Below are positions 1 to 7,795 of a DNA stretch of 44,804 nt, piece after piece (position 1 is the stretch's first letter; each line of letters starts with the position of its first letter). The DNA comes from Glaciihabitans sp. Lineage in GTDB: Bacteria > Actinomycetota > Actinomycetes > Actinomycetales > Microbacteriaceae. The notes beneath the pieces are model-generated. The model did not search any database. It saw only the letters and a list, made by a program, of their open reading frames with translations, and was not told the origin of the DNA. Where the stretch lies: the NCBI GenBank assembly GCA_025465535.1, contig JAODMY010000106.1:1-44804 (forward strand), written 5' to 3'. The position numbers and the translations under genes are program-made.

Positions 1-140
1 ATCGTCTGCTCCGAGTCGATCCACTGGGTGTTCACCAGCGCGAGGCTGCCCTTGGGCTGCACCACGGACAGCTCACGACGCTCGTGGTAGGTGGCGTAGA
101 GCTGCTCTGCGGTCGGTGTGGTCGTGGCGGTGTCGGTCAT
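1..140 (-). CDS. DUF1684-family protein, 5' end only
   Basis: Only the first 46 codons are in the window; the gene runs off the left edge. It starts with ATG at 140, with a GAGGA ribosome site about 8 nt upstream. The visible protein begins MTDTATTTPTAEQLYATYH and later carries GSLALVNTQWIDSEQ. This pattern, an early YxxxHxxR stretch followed by a G-LALV-T-W core, resembles the start of DUF1684 proteins, a family of unknown function. It lies 112 bp downstream of the anti-sigma gene on the same strand, so it may be transcribed with the sigma/anti-sigma pair, but no promoter decides this. The family call rests on a short stretch and could be wrong. Confidence 0.55.
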   Translation of the reverse strand, partial: MTDTATTTPTAEQLYATYHERRELSVVQPKGSLALVNTQWIDSEQT

Positions 141-252
141 GCGTTCCATCCTCGTTGAGATCACTGACACCAACGACAAGGGACACGAAAATATTGCCGT
201 CGAGTCGGCGAGATTCCTAGCCAGGTTGCCCCGAACGAGCGCAGCTCGCGCC

Positions 253-960
253 TTAGAGGTTCTCCCGAAGCAGCGGAGTCGTGGTGCCGGTCAGCCGAAT
301 CTCCACGCTCCGGATGTCCGCGGTCGGGATCGCAGTGGATGCGGCAAGTCCCGAGGCGTGCTCGCCCGCCGTGCTCCAGGTGGCCACCGTGCTCTCCCGG
401 CCAGACTTCGTCACGACTACGAGGTCGTAGGAGACCGGTCTCCCCGTCCAGATTCCGTCGTGATAGCTGCAGGACCAGCTAAAGCTGGTGCCCCAGCCCT
501 TCTTCGTGACCTGCAGGCTCGCCGTGATGACATTCTGGTTCACCGGCGCCATGGCGACCACCGCTGGAGTGGGCGCCTGGCTCGACACGATGGCGATGCC
601 ACCGACCGTGAACAGGGCGACGACGGCAACCGCCGCGGCCAGCATCCCGAGCCTAATGCGACGCTTGCGACGCTGGGCCGCGACGGCGAGGCGCTGGACG
701 AGACCGGGAGCGTGATCCCGGTCGCGCAGGTGATCGTCGACGGCGAAATCTTCCGGTGGGGCCAGAACCGCAACCGCATCCTCCGACGAAAGCTTGCTCA
801 GGATGCCGGGGAGTCCAGCAAGTTCGGCGAGGGATGCGGAGCACTCCTGGCAGGTTGCGAGGTGGCGCTCAAAGACCCGGCGGTCATCCGTGCTGAGCGC
901 ACCGAGGATGTAGGCAGCATCCCAATCGCGAAAACGATCGATCGTGTTGTTGTCACTCAC
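253..960 (-). CDS. rslA: RslA-like zinc anti-sigma factor
   Basis: A 235-aa single-pass membrane anti-sigma factor that should hold the adjacent sigma factor inactive. The N-terminal cytoplasmic part has the WDAAYILGALS motif typical of RskA/RslA proteins and a zinc-binding HLATCQEC motif (His33, Cys37, Cys40), the ZAS-type site through which related proteins sense redox state. One membrane helix spans about residues 105-126, followed by an extracytoplasmic domain of about 110 residues ending in LLREN. Its ATG overlaps the sigma stop codon, so the two are translationally coupled and expressed in fixed ratio. The resemblance to mycobacterial RslA is recalled from the family and extends to the end of the protein. 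The signal that releases the sigma factor cannot be read from sequence. Confidence 0.85.
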   Translation of the reverse strand: MSDNNTIDRFRDWDAAYILGALSTDDRRVFERHLATCQECSASLAELAGLPGILSKLSSEDAVAVLAPPEDFAVDDHLRDRDHAPGLVQRLAVAAQRRKRRIRLGMLAAAVAVVALFTVGGIAIVSSQAPTPAVVAMAPVNQNVITASLQVTKKGWGTSFSWSCSYHDGIWTGRPVSYDLVVVTKSGRESTVATWSTAGEHASGLAASTAIPTADIRSVEIRLTGTTTPLLRENL

Positions 961-1463
961 TGGGTCACCCCTCTTTCCTGCAGCGCAATTCTCATCGCGC
1001 GAAGCGCGTAGTGCAGGCGCGACTTCACGGTGCCCTCCGGGACGTCATCCCGCCGTGCGATTTCGGCGACAGTCTGACCGAGATAGTAGGCGCTCACCAC
1101 CGCCGTGCGGTGTTCGACCGAGAGGGAGGCCAGGGCGTCGGAGAGGATCCAGGAGTCGAGGACCGCGTCGGAGGCATCCGGCGTTGGCGACTCCGGCAGG
1201 TTGTCCGTGCTGATCTCGCGGGCGTGACGCGCGCTGCGTCGGTCGTCGATCACGATGTTGCGGGCGACCGTGAACAGCCACGCTCGAGCCGATTCGTCGC
1301 TCTGCTCGAGGATGGCGGGCTTCTTCCAGGCCCGAAGCAGCGTCTCCTGAACGACGTCCTGGGCGAAGGTGTAATCGCCCGTCAGCCGGACGACGAAGCG
1401 CAGCAGGGCGGGACCGTGGGCATCGTGGATCGCCGTCAGCAACTCCGATTGTTCGCTCGTCAC
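957..1463 (-). CDS. sigL: ECF sigma factor, SigL type
   Basis: A 168-aa group IV (ECF) RNA polymerase sigma factor. Region 2 covers about residues 14-45 with LTGDYTFAQDVVQETLLRAW for -10 recognition and core binding. The linker has ARAWLFTVARNIVIDDRRSA. Region 4, about residues 108-160, has the helix-turn-helix with VPEGTVKSRLHYALRAMR for -35 binding. The match to mycobacterial SigL (RAWLFTVARN, EGTVKSRLHYA, LQE-GVT at the C-terminus) is strong. The start is GTG at 1463, with GGAGG seven nt upstream. It is the first gene of the sigma/anti-sigma unit and is preceded by a promoter matching the SigL consensus, so it very probably activates its own transcription. Confidence 0.88.
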   Translation of the reverse strand: MTSEQSELLTAIHDAHGPALLRFVVRLTGDYTFAQDVVQETLLRAWKKPAILEQSDESARAWLFTVARNIVIDDRRSARHAREISTDNLPESPTPDASDAVLDSWILSDALASLSVEHRTAVVSAYYLGQTVAEIARRDDVPEGTVKSRLHYALRAMRIALQERGVTQ

Positions 1464-1493
1464 GCCTGCACCTCCACCCTCACTTCATCCAGT

Positions 1494-1521
1494 ACAACGA
1501 ATCACGAGCTCGATCGGTTCA
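1494..1521 (-). promoter_or_regulatory. SigL-type autoregulatory promoter
   Basis: Read on the minus strand, TGAACC (1521-1516) is followed by exactly 16 bp and then CGTTGT (1499-1494). This matches the published mycobacterial SigL consensus, TGAACC then about 16-18 bp then CGT. It ends 30 bp upstream of the sigma start codon. It is the only copy I found upstream of a gene in the window. Confidence 0.8.
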
Positions 1522-1562
1522 ATCGTTGCTCGTTTTCGCCACGGGCGCGAAGCCAATGCACA

Positions 1563-2381
1563 ATGGTGACCATGACCGATCTCGCGCCCGTCTCGACCCT
1601 CGATGGCTGGGCGAAGACCCCATTCACCGGCGCCGGCTTCACCTACGACTGTTTCGAGCGCGGCAGCGGGCCCGGTGTCGTGCTGATCCCGGAGGTTCCC
1701 GGGATGACACCGGAGGTGCTCGGACTCGCGCAGCATCTGGTCGACTCCGGATTCACCGTGGTCGTACCGTCGCCGTTCGGCATTCCGGGGCGTCCGCAGA
1801 CGGTCGGCTACACGCTGCGCACGGTGCTCCGGCTCTGCGTCTCGGCGGAATTCCGCGCGTTCACCGCCAACGTCCATCGCCCGATCACCGACTTCCTCCG
1901 CGCGGTCGCCGCCGACCTCGCATCCAGAACACCCGGCACCGGTGTCGGCGTGATCGGGATGTGCTTCACCGGCGGATTCGCCCTCGCTACCGCCGTCGAC
2001 TCGTCAGTTGCGGCCGCGGTCGCCAGCCAGCCGGGGGTGCCGTTCCCGCTCGGGGCCGCTCGACGTGCCGACCCCAGCATGTCTTCGGAGGAGTTCGACG
2101 CTCTCGCGCAGCGCGCCTCGGCCGGTGAGGTCTGCGCCATGGGTCTTCGGTTCAGCCAGGATGCGGGCGTTCCACGCGAGCGATTCGCGACGCTGAAGGC
2201 CCGGCTCGGCGACGCGTTCGAGGTCATCGAGCTCGACTCATCGGCGGGTAACCCCGGCGGCTTCACGAAGACAGCGCACTCGGTACTGACCGGGGAGGTT
2301 CGGGATGTTCCCGGCCATCCCGCGCTCGACGCCCGCGAAAAGGTGGTCGCCTTCCTCCACGCGCGCCTCGATCCGCGATAG
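1563..2381 (+). CDS. dienelactone hydrolase family protein
   Basis: An alpha/beta-hydrolase of about 270 residues. GVVLIPEVPGMTPEV near the N-terminus fits the dienelactone hydrolase core, and the nucleophile elbow GMCFTGG carries cysteine rather than serine, as in that family. Later VPGHPALDAREKVVAFL fits the region of the catalytic histidine. The family hydrolyses dienelactones and other esters or lactones in the cytoplasm; the substrate here is unknown. The gene is divergent from sigL across about 100 bp. ATG at 1563 and ATG at 1572 are both possible and neither has a good ribosome site; I list the longer form. A six-base-pair hairpin at 2384-2400 follows the stop but lacks a T run. Confidence 0.8.
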   Translation: MVTMTDLAPVSTLDGWAKTPFTGAGFTYDCFERGSGPGVVLIPEVPGMTPEVLGLAQHLVDSGFTVVVPSPFGIPGRPQTVGYTLRTVLRLCVSAEFRAFTANVHRPITDFLRAVAADLASRTPGTGVGVIGMCFTGGFALATAVDSSVAAAVASQPGVPFPLGAARRADPSMSSEEFDALAQRASAGEVCAMGLRFSQDAGVPRERFATLKARLGDAFEVIELDSSAGNPGGFTKTAHSVLTGEVRDVPGHPALDAREKVVAFLHARLDPR

Positions 2382-2481
2382 GCGCTCGCACGCAGCGAGC
2401 TGCCGACCACCGCGCGACATCAGCCCAGCGGCGTAGGGCACTCTATCCACAGGGTTGATCCGTAGAAATCCTCATCACCTC

Positions 2482-2487
2482 TAGGCT
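2482..2487 (+). promoter_or_regulatory. -10 box of a probable leaderless promoter
   Basis: TAGGCT fits TANNNT and ends 7 nt before the GTG start at 2495, the spacing expected when transcription starts at the start codon. No ribosome site is visible. No convincing -35 box at normal spacing. Confidence 0.5.
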
Positions 2488-2494
2488 GACCATC

Positions 2495-5400
2495 GTGGCC
2501 AAGACGTGGAGTACCCAAACCGCCGAATACCTGACCGAGTGGAGCATTTGCCCTCGCTGTGATGCCGCTCTCGCTCGGCGAGGTTCCTGCACGAACTGCG
2601 GGGCTGACCTCAGTTCGCCAATGGCCGGGCGGGTGACGGAGGCATCAAGGGCCGCGGCGGAGGCCATCCTTTCGCGACAGTCACTGATCGACCAGCTGCA
2701 GACCGTGACGGCGTCGGCTCCGGTACCGGCCGCGGCGTCGGCCTCCGTTCCTTCCGTCGCGACGGCATCCACGGCAGATGCGGCAGATGCGGCAGATGCG
2801 CAGGGCTCGCAGGTCAGCGTTCAATCTGTTCTCGCGGTCGTGGGCGCCGCTCTCCTGGCCGTCGCCGCCATCGTCTTCACGTTCCTGAATCCCGAGCTCA
2901 ACTTCGGCACTCGCACCGCCATCGTCGGCGTGATCACCATCGTCTTCCTTGGCGGCGCGTGGCTGCTCGCTCGTGCAAAGCTGCGCTTCTCTGCCGAGGC
3001 TGTCGGCGCACTCGGCATGGTGTTCGTCGTGCTCGACATCTGGGCCTTCTCGACCACCGTCTGGCCAGGCGTCAGCGGCTGGGTGTTCGGCGGGATCGGA
3101 ACCCTGGTGAGCTCTGTCGTCATGATCGCCGTTGCCGCGCTCGTACGGATCCGAACCTGGCTCTGGGGGGCGCTCGTCGGCCTGGCAATCACTCCGGCCT
3201 TCTTCGGATATGCGGTCGGGGGCAGCTGGGCGATAACGCTCGGGTTCCTCGCCGTCGTCTTCGCGACGCTCGGCGTGCATGAGATCATCCGAATCCTTCG
3301 TCATCGACTCGACAGCCCGCTTGCAGTGGATCGCGCCACTGCGACCACCCTGCAAATCGCGTTCGGAGTCGTCGTCCTCGAGCAGTTGACCGTGAGCCCT
3401 GGCATCCCGCAGTCGGCCGCCGTCATCGGCGCACTCGCCGTCGCCGCAGCGCTCGGCACCCGGAATCAGTTTGCGGCGTTTTGGAGTCTCGCCGCCGGCG
3501 CCCTGTTCGCGGCGGCCGCGGGGATCCTGCCGCTCGCACTCGATCTTGGCGACACCTCTTGGGCGATCGCGCTTGCCCCGCTCTCGGCGGCCGCGGCCCT
3601 CGCCACCCTCGGAGGGATTGCCATTCTCGACTCGCGGCGACCGACGACATCCATCCGGCGAACGCTCCTGCTGATCGGCGGATGGGGCATCGCGCTCCTT
3701 GCCGCCACACCAGCAGCCCTGGCCGCCCTGGCGCAGGTGCTGTCCGCACGGTACCCGTTGGTGCGGGCCGAATACGGGATCACCGCCATCGTCGGGCTGA
3801 CGGCTGCCTGTGCGGGAATCGTCACCCTGGCCGTCATTCTGCGCCGGCTTGCCGTGGTCGACGGGTCGGATGCCCCGCTCGCGCGCGGCGCACTCGCCGT
3901 CGCCGCCTGGATCGCGCTCCTTGCCGTCCTCGCGACCGCCAGCTGGACCGGACTCCCCGAGGCCGCCCGCGTCGCGATCGGCCTGGTCGTTGCCCTTGTC
4001 CTCAGCATCCTGGTCTCGAACACCGATCGCGTTGGCAATCTCCGACTGCTCTACCGGGCCCCGATCATCGCCGGAGCGCACCTCATACTCGTGCTGGCCG
4101 CCGTGATCGCGTGGAGCTCGCCGACACTCAGCATCGCTGGCGGTGCCGGGGTCGTCCTGATTATGGTCGCTGTTGCCCAGACTCTTCCCGCACAGCTTCG
4201 CCCGGCGCACACGGCTATCGGATTCGGATATGCGCTGATCGTTATCGCGCACGCCCTGGCGCTCGCGCAGCTCGACACCGTCGCGGTGCTGTGCCTGACG
4301 ACCGCCATCGCGTCGCTGTTCGCGCTGGCCGTGACGCTCGTTCGCCGCCTCAGCGCGGGATTCTGGTACGCGATCCTCGCCGTGACGCTCGTGCCGTTCC
4401 TGATCGGAATCGTCTCCGTTCTCTTTGTCCGCAGCGGATGGACGGCGCTGTCGACCGGCGTCACGTTCGCGCTCGCCCTCACCCTCGTGATCACCCGTCG
4501 CACCGGGCTCAGCCGCTACCTCCGCGCGTTCGCCGCGGCGCTGCTCGTGCCGGCGCTCGCGGTCGTCGTCGTCTGCCTCGGGGCACAGGTCATCCTGGTC
4601 AGCGCCTCGCCGATCACCCTGCCGATCATCGCCGTGATCGTCGCCTGCACCCTGCCGAGCACGGGTCTCATCGGCGCCGCACTCCTCCGCCTCGGACTGC
4701 CAACTGTGGATGTCCGGCTCGTCACCCTGTGGATCGAGATTTCCGCGCTCGTCACCGCCGCCCTCGCCGTGGTGCTCGCGCTGGTGCGCGCCGCGGCTGG
4801 GCTCGACACGTCCTTCATCGTTCTGCTCATCATCGGACTCGGCGCGGCCGTCACCGGCCTCACGACCAAGCGTCGATACGCCTGGGCCGTCGCTGGTGCG
4901 AGCTGGACGGGAGCGCTCTGGAGCGTCTGGGCGATCGTTGGCGTCTCTGTTCTCGAGCCGTACATCCTTCCGCCCGCGCTGGCCGCGGCCATCGTCGGCG
5001 CGATCTCGGTGGCGCGCAAGCTCCCTGGAACGGCGCTCTACTCGATCGGGCTCGCCTGCGCCGTCCTGCCGTCGCTCGTGGTGCTCGCGGTCGCCGGGAA
5101 CGGATCACCCGACGTCGCCTGGCGGGCCTATGGACTCCTCGTCGGGGCCATCGTCCTGCTGGTCGTCGGCGCACTTCTGGCTCAACCGTCGAAGCGCCCG
5201 CCTGTGCACAGGCTGAAGTCCCTGCAGGTTCCCACCCTGGTCGTCGCCATGTTCGCCGCCGCGGCCGGAACCATCGAGGCCGTTCGCCTGGGCTGGTCGT
5301 TCGATCCGACCCGTTCCCTGCCCGTGATGCTGCCGGCGCTCGCGTTCAGCTTCGCTGCCTTCGTTCTCGCGGCAAACGGCGGAAGGCTCCTCCATATCGC

Positions 5401-6169
5401 CGCCCGGGTGAGAGCGAAGGAGACTGGAGCCACGGGGCCGACCCGCCTCGGAATCTCCCGGTGGATCTACGCACCGGCAATCGCCTGTCTGGCCCTTGGC
5501 CCGATCGCCGCCGTGCGGGATGACTGGTTCTCCATCTGGACACTCTGGATTCTCAGCGCGGCGCTCCTCGCGCTCATGCTCGTCGCCGTTGCGCGCGGCC
5601 GAACGCGGCCGGTGACGCTCCCGCCGGTCTGGTTCACGTTCACACTCGCCTGGTGCACGGCGGTCGCGGGCTGGAGCGAGCGCCAGTTGCGCGTCGAGGC
5701 ATTCTCGCTGCTGCTCGGGTTTGCGCTGCTTGCCGCGGGCATCCTCGCGATGCGGGCACAATCGACAACGAAGGCCACCGACAAGAACCTGAACTCGTGG
5801 CCGATCGGGTACGCGAGCTCGTGGCGACTGCTCACGCCGGGCATCGTCGTGATCTTCCTGCCCTCGGTGCTCGCAACCGGGACCGACCCGCAGACCCTCC
5901 GTGCCATCCTCGTGATCGCGCTCGCCCTCGTCGCGATCCTGATCGGGTCGCTGCGAAAACTCGGGGCACCTTTCGTCCTCGGAATCATCGTCTTGCCGCT
6001 CGAGAACATCACGGTGTTCGCGGTGCAGGTCGGGCACTCGATCGGCGCGGCGCCCTGGTGGATCACGCTCGCCACCGCCGGCGCCGTATTGCTCGTCGTC
6101 GCCGTCACCTACGAGCGCCGGGATTCCGGCAACCGTGGAGTCGGCGCCCGGTTGCGCGATCTGCGCTAG
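2495..6169 (+). CDS. giant zinc-ribbon multi-membrane protein (SCO7613 C-terminal type)
   Basis: A 1224-aa integral membrane protein. Residues about 18-37 form a zinc ribbon with CPRCD and CTNCG pairs. A linker of about 70 residues, rich in Ala and Ser, contains an Ala-Asp run encoded by three tandem GCAGATGCG units. From about residue 105 to the end the protein is almost continuous hydrophobic helices with short charged turns, giving a few dozen membrane segments. This architecture corresponds to actinobacterial proteins named after the SCO7613 C-terminal domain, whose function is unknown. It has no operon partner: the upstream gene is 113 bp away and the downstream gene converges. The start is GTG with a TAGGCT box 7 nt upstream. 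It resembles no transporter family I can name, and I assign no activity. Confidence 0.75.
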   Translation: MAKTWSTQTAEYLTEWSICPRCDAALARRGSCTNCGADLSSPMAGRVTEASRAAAEAILSRQSLIDQLQTVTASAPVPAAASASVPSVATASTADAADAADAQGSQVSVQSVLAVVGAALLAVAAIVFTFLNPELNFGTRTAIVGVITIVFLGGAWLLARAKLRFSAEAVGALGMVFVVLDIWAFSTTVWPGVSGWVFGGIGTLVSSVVMIAVAALVRIRTWLWGALVGLAITPAFFGYAVGGSWAITLGFLAVVFATLGVHEIIRILRHRLDSPLAVDRATATTLQIAFGVVVLEQLTVSPGIPQSAAVIGALAVAAALGTRNQFAAFWSLAAGALFAAAAGILPLALDLGDTSWAIALAPLSAAAALATLGGIAILDSRRPTTSIRRTLLLIGGWGIALLAATPAALAALAQVLSARYPLVRAEYGITAIVGLTAACAGIVTLAVILRRLAVVDGSDAPLARGALAVAAWIALLAVLATASWTGLPEAARVAIGLVVALVLSILVSNTDRVGNLRLLYRAPIIAGAHLILVLAAVIAWSSPTLSIAGGAGVVLIMVAVAQTLPAQLRPAHTAIGFGYALIVIAHALALAQLDTVAVLCLTTAIASLFALAVTLVRRLSAGFWYAILAVTLVPFLIGIVSVLFVRSGWTALSTGVTFALALTLVITRRTGLSRYLRAFAAALLVPALAVVVVCLGAQVILVSASPITLPIIAVIVACTLPSTGLIGAALLRLGLPTVDVRLVTLWIEISALVTAALAVVLALVRAAAGLDTSFIVLLIIGLGAAVTGLTTKRRYAWAVAGASWTGALWSVWAIVGVSVLEPYILPPALAAAIVGAISVARKLPGTALYSIGLACAVLPSLVVLAVAGNGSPDVAWRAYGLLVGAIVLLVVGALLAQPSKRPPVHRLKSLQVPTLVVAMFAAAAGTIEAVRLGWSFDPTRSLPVMLPALAFSFAAFVLAANGGRLLHIAARVRAKETGATGPTRLGISRWIYAPAIACLALGPIAAVRDDWFSIWTLWILSAALLALMLVAVARGRTRPVTLPPVWFTFTLAWCTAVAGWSERQLRVEAFSLLLGFALLAAGILAMRAQSTTKATDKNLNSWPIGYASSWRLLTPGIVVIFLPSVLATGTDPQTLRAILVIALALVAILIGSLRKLGAPFVLGIIVLPLENITVFAVQVGHSIGAAPWWITLATAGAVLLVVAVTYERRDSGNRGVGARLRDLR

Positions 6170-6179
6170 CGCAACCGGG
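6147..6179. terminator. bidirectional hairpin between convergent genes
   Basis: A perfect 11-bp inverted repeat, CCCGGTTGCGC (6147-6157) and GCGCAACCGGG (6169-6179), with an 11-nt loop. It includes the stop codon of the upstream gene and lies 9 bp from the stop of the converging GH18 gene. There is no T run, as is common for actinobacterial terminators. Confidence 0.6.
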
Positions 6180-6187
6180 CGATGACG

Positions 6188-7792
6188 CTACTCCGTCGCG
6201 GCCTTCTTCGCGAGCGCCACGTTGATCGCATTAATCTGCGCAACGGTGAGGGGTGCCCAGGGAGAACTGTCCGGATTGGCTGATGCCGCCGCCGGGCTCT
6301 GGCCCTGGGTCCACCACTTGGCCTGGAACGGAATGCCCTCGAATATCACCCGCTCGCCGACGTTGTACGCGGTGGTGCCGTTCCACTTACCGTAGGTGCC
6401 GGCGGGAACGGTCGGCTGGACGATGGGTTTTTCACCCTTCAGAACCGGACCGATGAGTTGCCACGGCGTCTGCCACGAGTTGAGGACCGGGTTGTCGGGG
6501 ATGTCGCCCTGCGTCCACCATTTGGCCTCGTAGACGTTGTGGTGCCAGACGATCTTCGTGCCCTGAAGATACGAGTTGTCCGTCGCCCAAATCGGGTAGG
6601 GACTGGTCTTCGGGTTGTCTTTCAGGCTTTTCTGGCTTACGACCTCGGATTTGGTTACCGATGACGCGTTCGCGCTCATGGTGGCCTTGAAACCCGCCGC
6701 CAAAGTCGTCGAGTAGTGACTGGATCCCTGGGCGACACCGCTGCAGGAATTGGAGACCACGGTCAGCGTCGTGTAGTTGGATCCACAGCTGATGTCGCGA
6801 TTCAGCGACCACATCGAGACCCGACCCACTCCGTGCGAGTGCGCGAAGGTGTTGAGTTTCGCAGCGTCGGCAAGCGTGAACACCTCGCCCTTGTCGTCGT
6901 TCTGTCCGATCATCGGAGTCGCACCGATCTTTGACCAGAGGGTGCTCTGGTTCAGCGTGATGTGCGCAGCGGTGTACAGGATTCCGAGCTGGCGCTCGGT
7001 CGCGGACAGCGCATCCTCCGACGCGGTCAGCATGCTCGACCCCTTGGTGAGTGAGGCGCCATAGTCCATCGTCATTGCGTTGACGCCGGCTATGTCAACT
7101 TTTCCAGCGAGGGTCGCGCGCAGAGTGTCCTGTCCGTTGACCGCGAGACCCGCCTGCGTGACCGGAAGTGTCAGCCAGATCGCGAGCGACTTGCCCGCGG
7201 CTCTCTGCTCCTTCTGCACAAGGGCGAGTGCCTCTGCCCTGCGAACATTGGCCGCAGAGTTGTCGAGCGCAGTGCCCTCGAGATCGAGATCGATCGTCGA
7301 AAGGTGATATCGAGTGATGACCGCGGAGTACGCGGCCGCGAGCTGCGTCACGCTGGTGCAGTTCACCGCCAGCTCGTCATTGTCCAGTCCTCCGAACGAC
7401 ACCGAGACATCGCCACCCTGCTGTTGCAGACGCGCGATGCGGCGATCGAGATCGAGGGATGACGATGCCTCATCCATCGTGTACGCGGCGCCCCAGGTCG
7501 GCGTGCAGGCGCTGCTTGGAGAAGAGACGATAAATGAGAGCACGACCTGCTTGCCCGCTGCTGTCGCGGGAGTCTCGAACGCGAAGGTCGGCGTGGCGGT
7601 CACGTCGACATAGCCGGCGAACCACGCACCCTTCGTCGTTCGATCCGCCGACGCGGAGTACGCCTGCCAGCCGACGAACCCGCCCACGACCAAAGCAGCT
7701 GTCACGAGGATCGCGATGAAGAGCCGCAGGATGGACAGGCGACGAACAGGATTGGGCGACTCGGGAGAGTGTGCCGGATTGATGATGCTCAT
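6188..7792 (-). CDS. membrane-anchored GH18 chitinase-like protein with two CBM5/12 modules
   Basis: A 534-aa protein. Residues about 19-42 form an uncleaved signal anchor, placing the rest outside. The GH18 domain has VSVSFGGLDN (about 129-138) on one strand and the catalytic IDLDLEG motif with Asp168, Asp170 and the acid/base Glu172, so the active site looks intact; family members cut beta-1,4 GlcNAc polymers by substrate-assisted catalysis. Two C-terminal chitin-binding modules each contain AKWWTQG (about 423 and 491) with the YxxGxxV-type aromatic pattern of CBM5/12. The ATG is 3 nt after the stop of the synthase gene, so the two are one operon. The pairing suggests trimming, release or remodelling of the synthase product rather than nutrition. 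The substrate is inferred. Confidence 0.82.
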   Translation of the reverse strand: MSIINPAHSPESPNPVRRLSILRLFIAILVTAALVVGGFVGWQAYSASADRTTKGAWFAGYVDVTATPTFAFETPATAAGKQVVLSFIVSSPSSACTPTWGAAYTMDEASSSLDLDRRIARLQQQGGDVSVSFGGLDNDELAVNCTSVTQLAAAYSAVITRYHLSTIDLDLEGTALDNSAANVRRAEALALVQKEQRAAGKSLAIWLTLPVTQAGLAVNGQDTLRATLAGKVDIAGVNAMTMDYGASLTKGSSMLTASEDALSATERQLGILYTAAHITLNQSTLWSKIGATPMIGQNDDKGEVFTLADAAKLNTFAHSHGVGRVSMWSLNRDISCGSNYTTLTVVSNSCSGVAQGSSHYSTTLAAGFKATMSANASSVTKSEVVSQKSLKDNPKTSPYPIWATDNSYLQGTKIVWHHNVYEAKWWTQGDIPDNPVLNSWQTPWQLIGPVLKGEKPIVQPTVPAGTYGKWNGTTAYNVGERVIFEGIPFQAKWWTQGQSPAAASANPDSSPWAPLTVAQINAINVALAKKAATE

Positions 7793-7795
7793 GTC

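Noticed and set aside
2681-4252. Minus-strand 523-codon ORF inside the giant membrane protein gene
   Set aside because: Its composition (Gly, Asp, Arg-rich, no hydrophobic core) is that of an antisense frame in GC-rich DNA.
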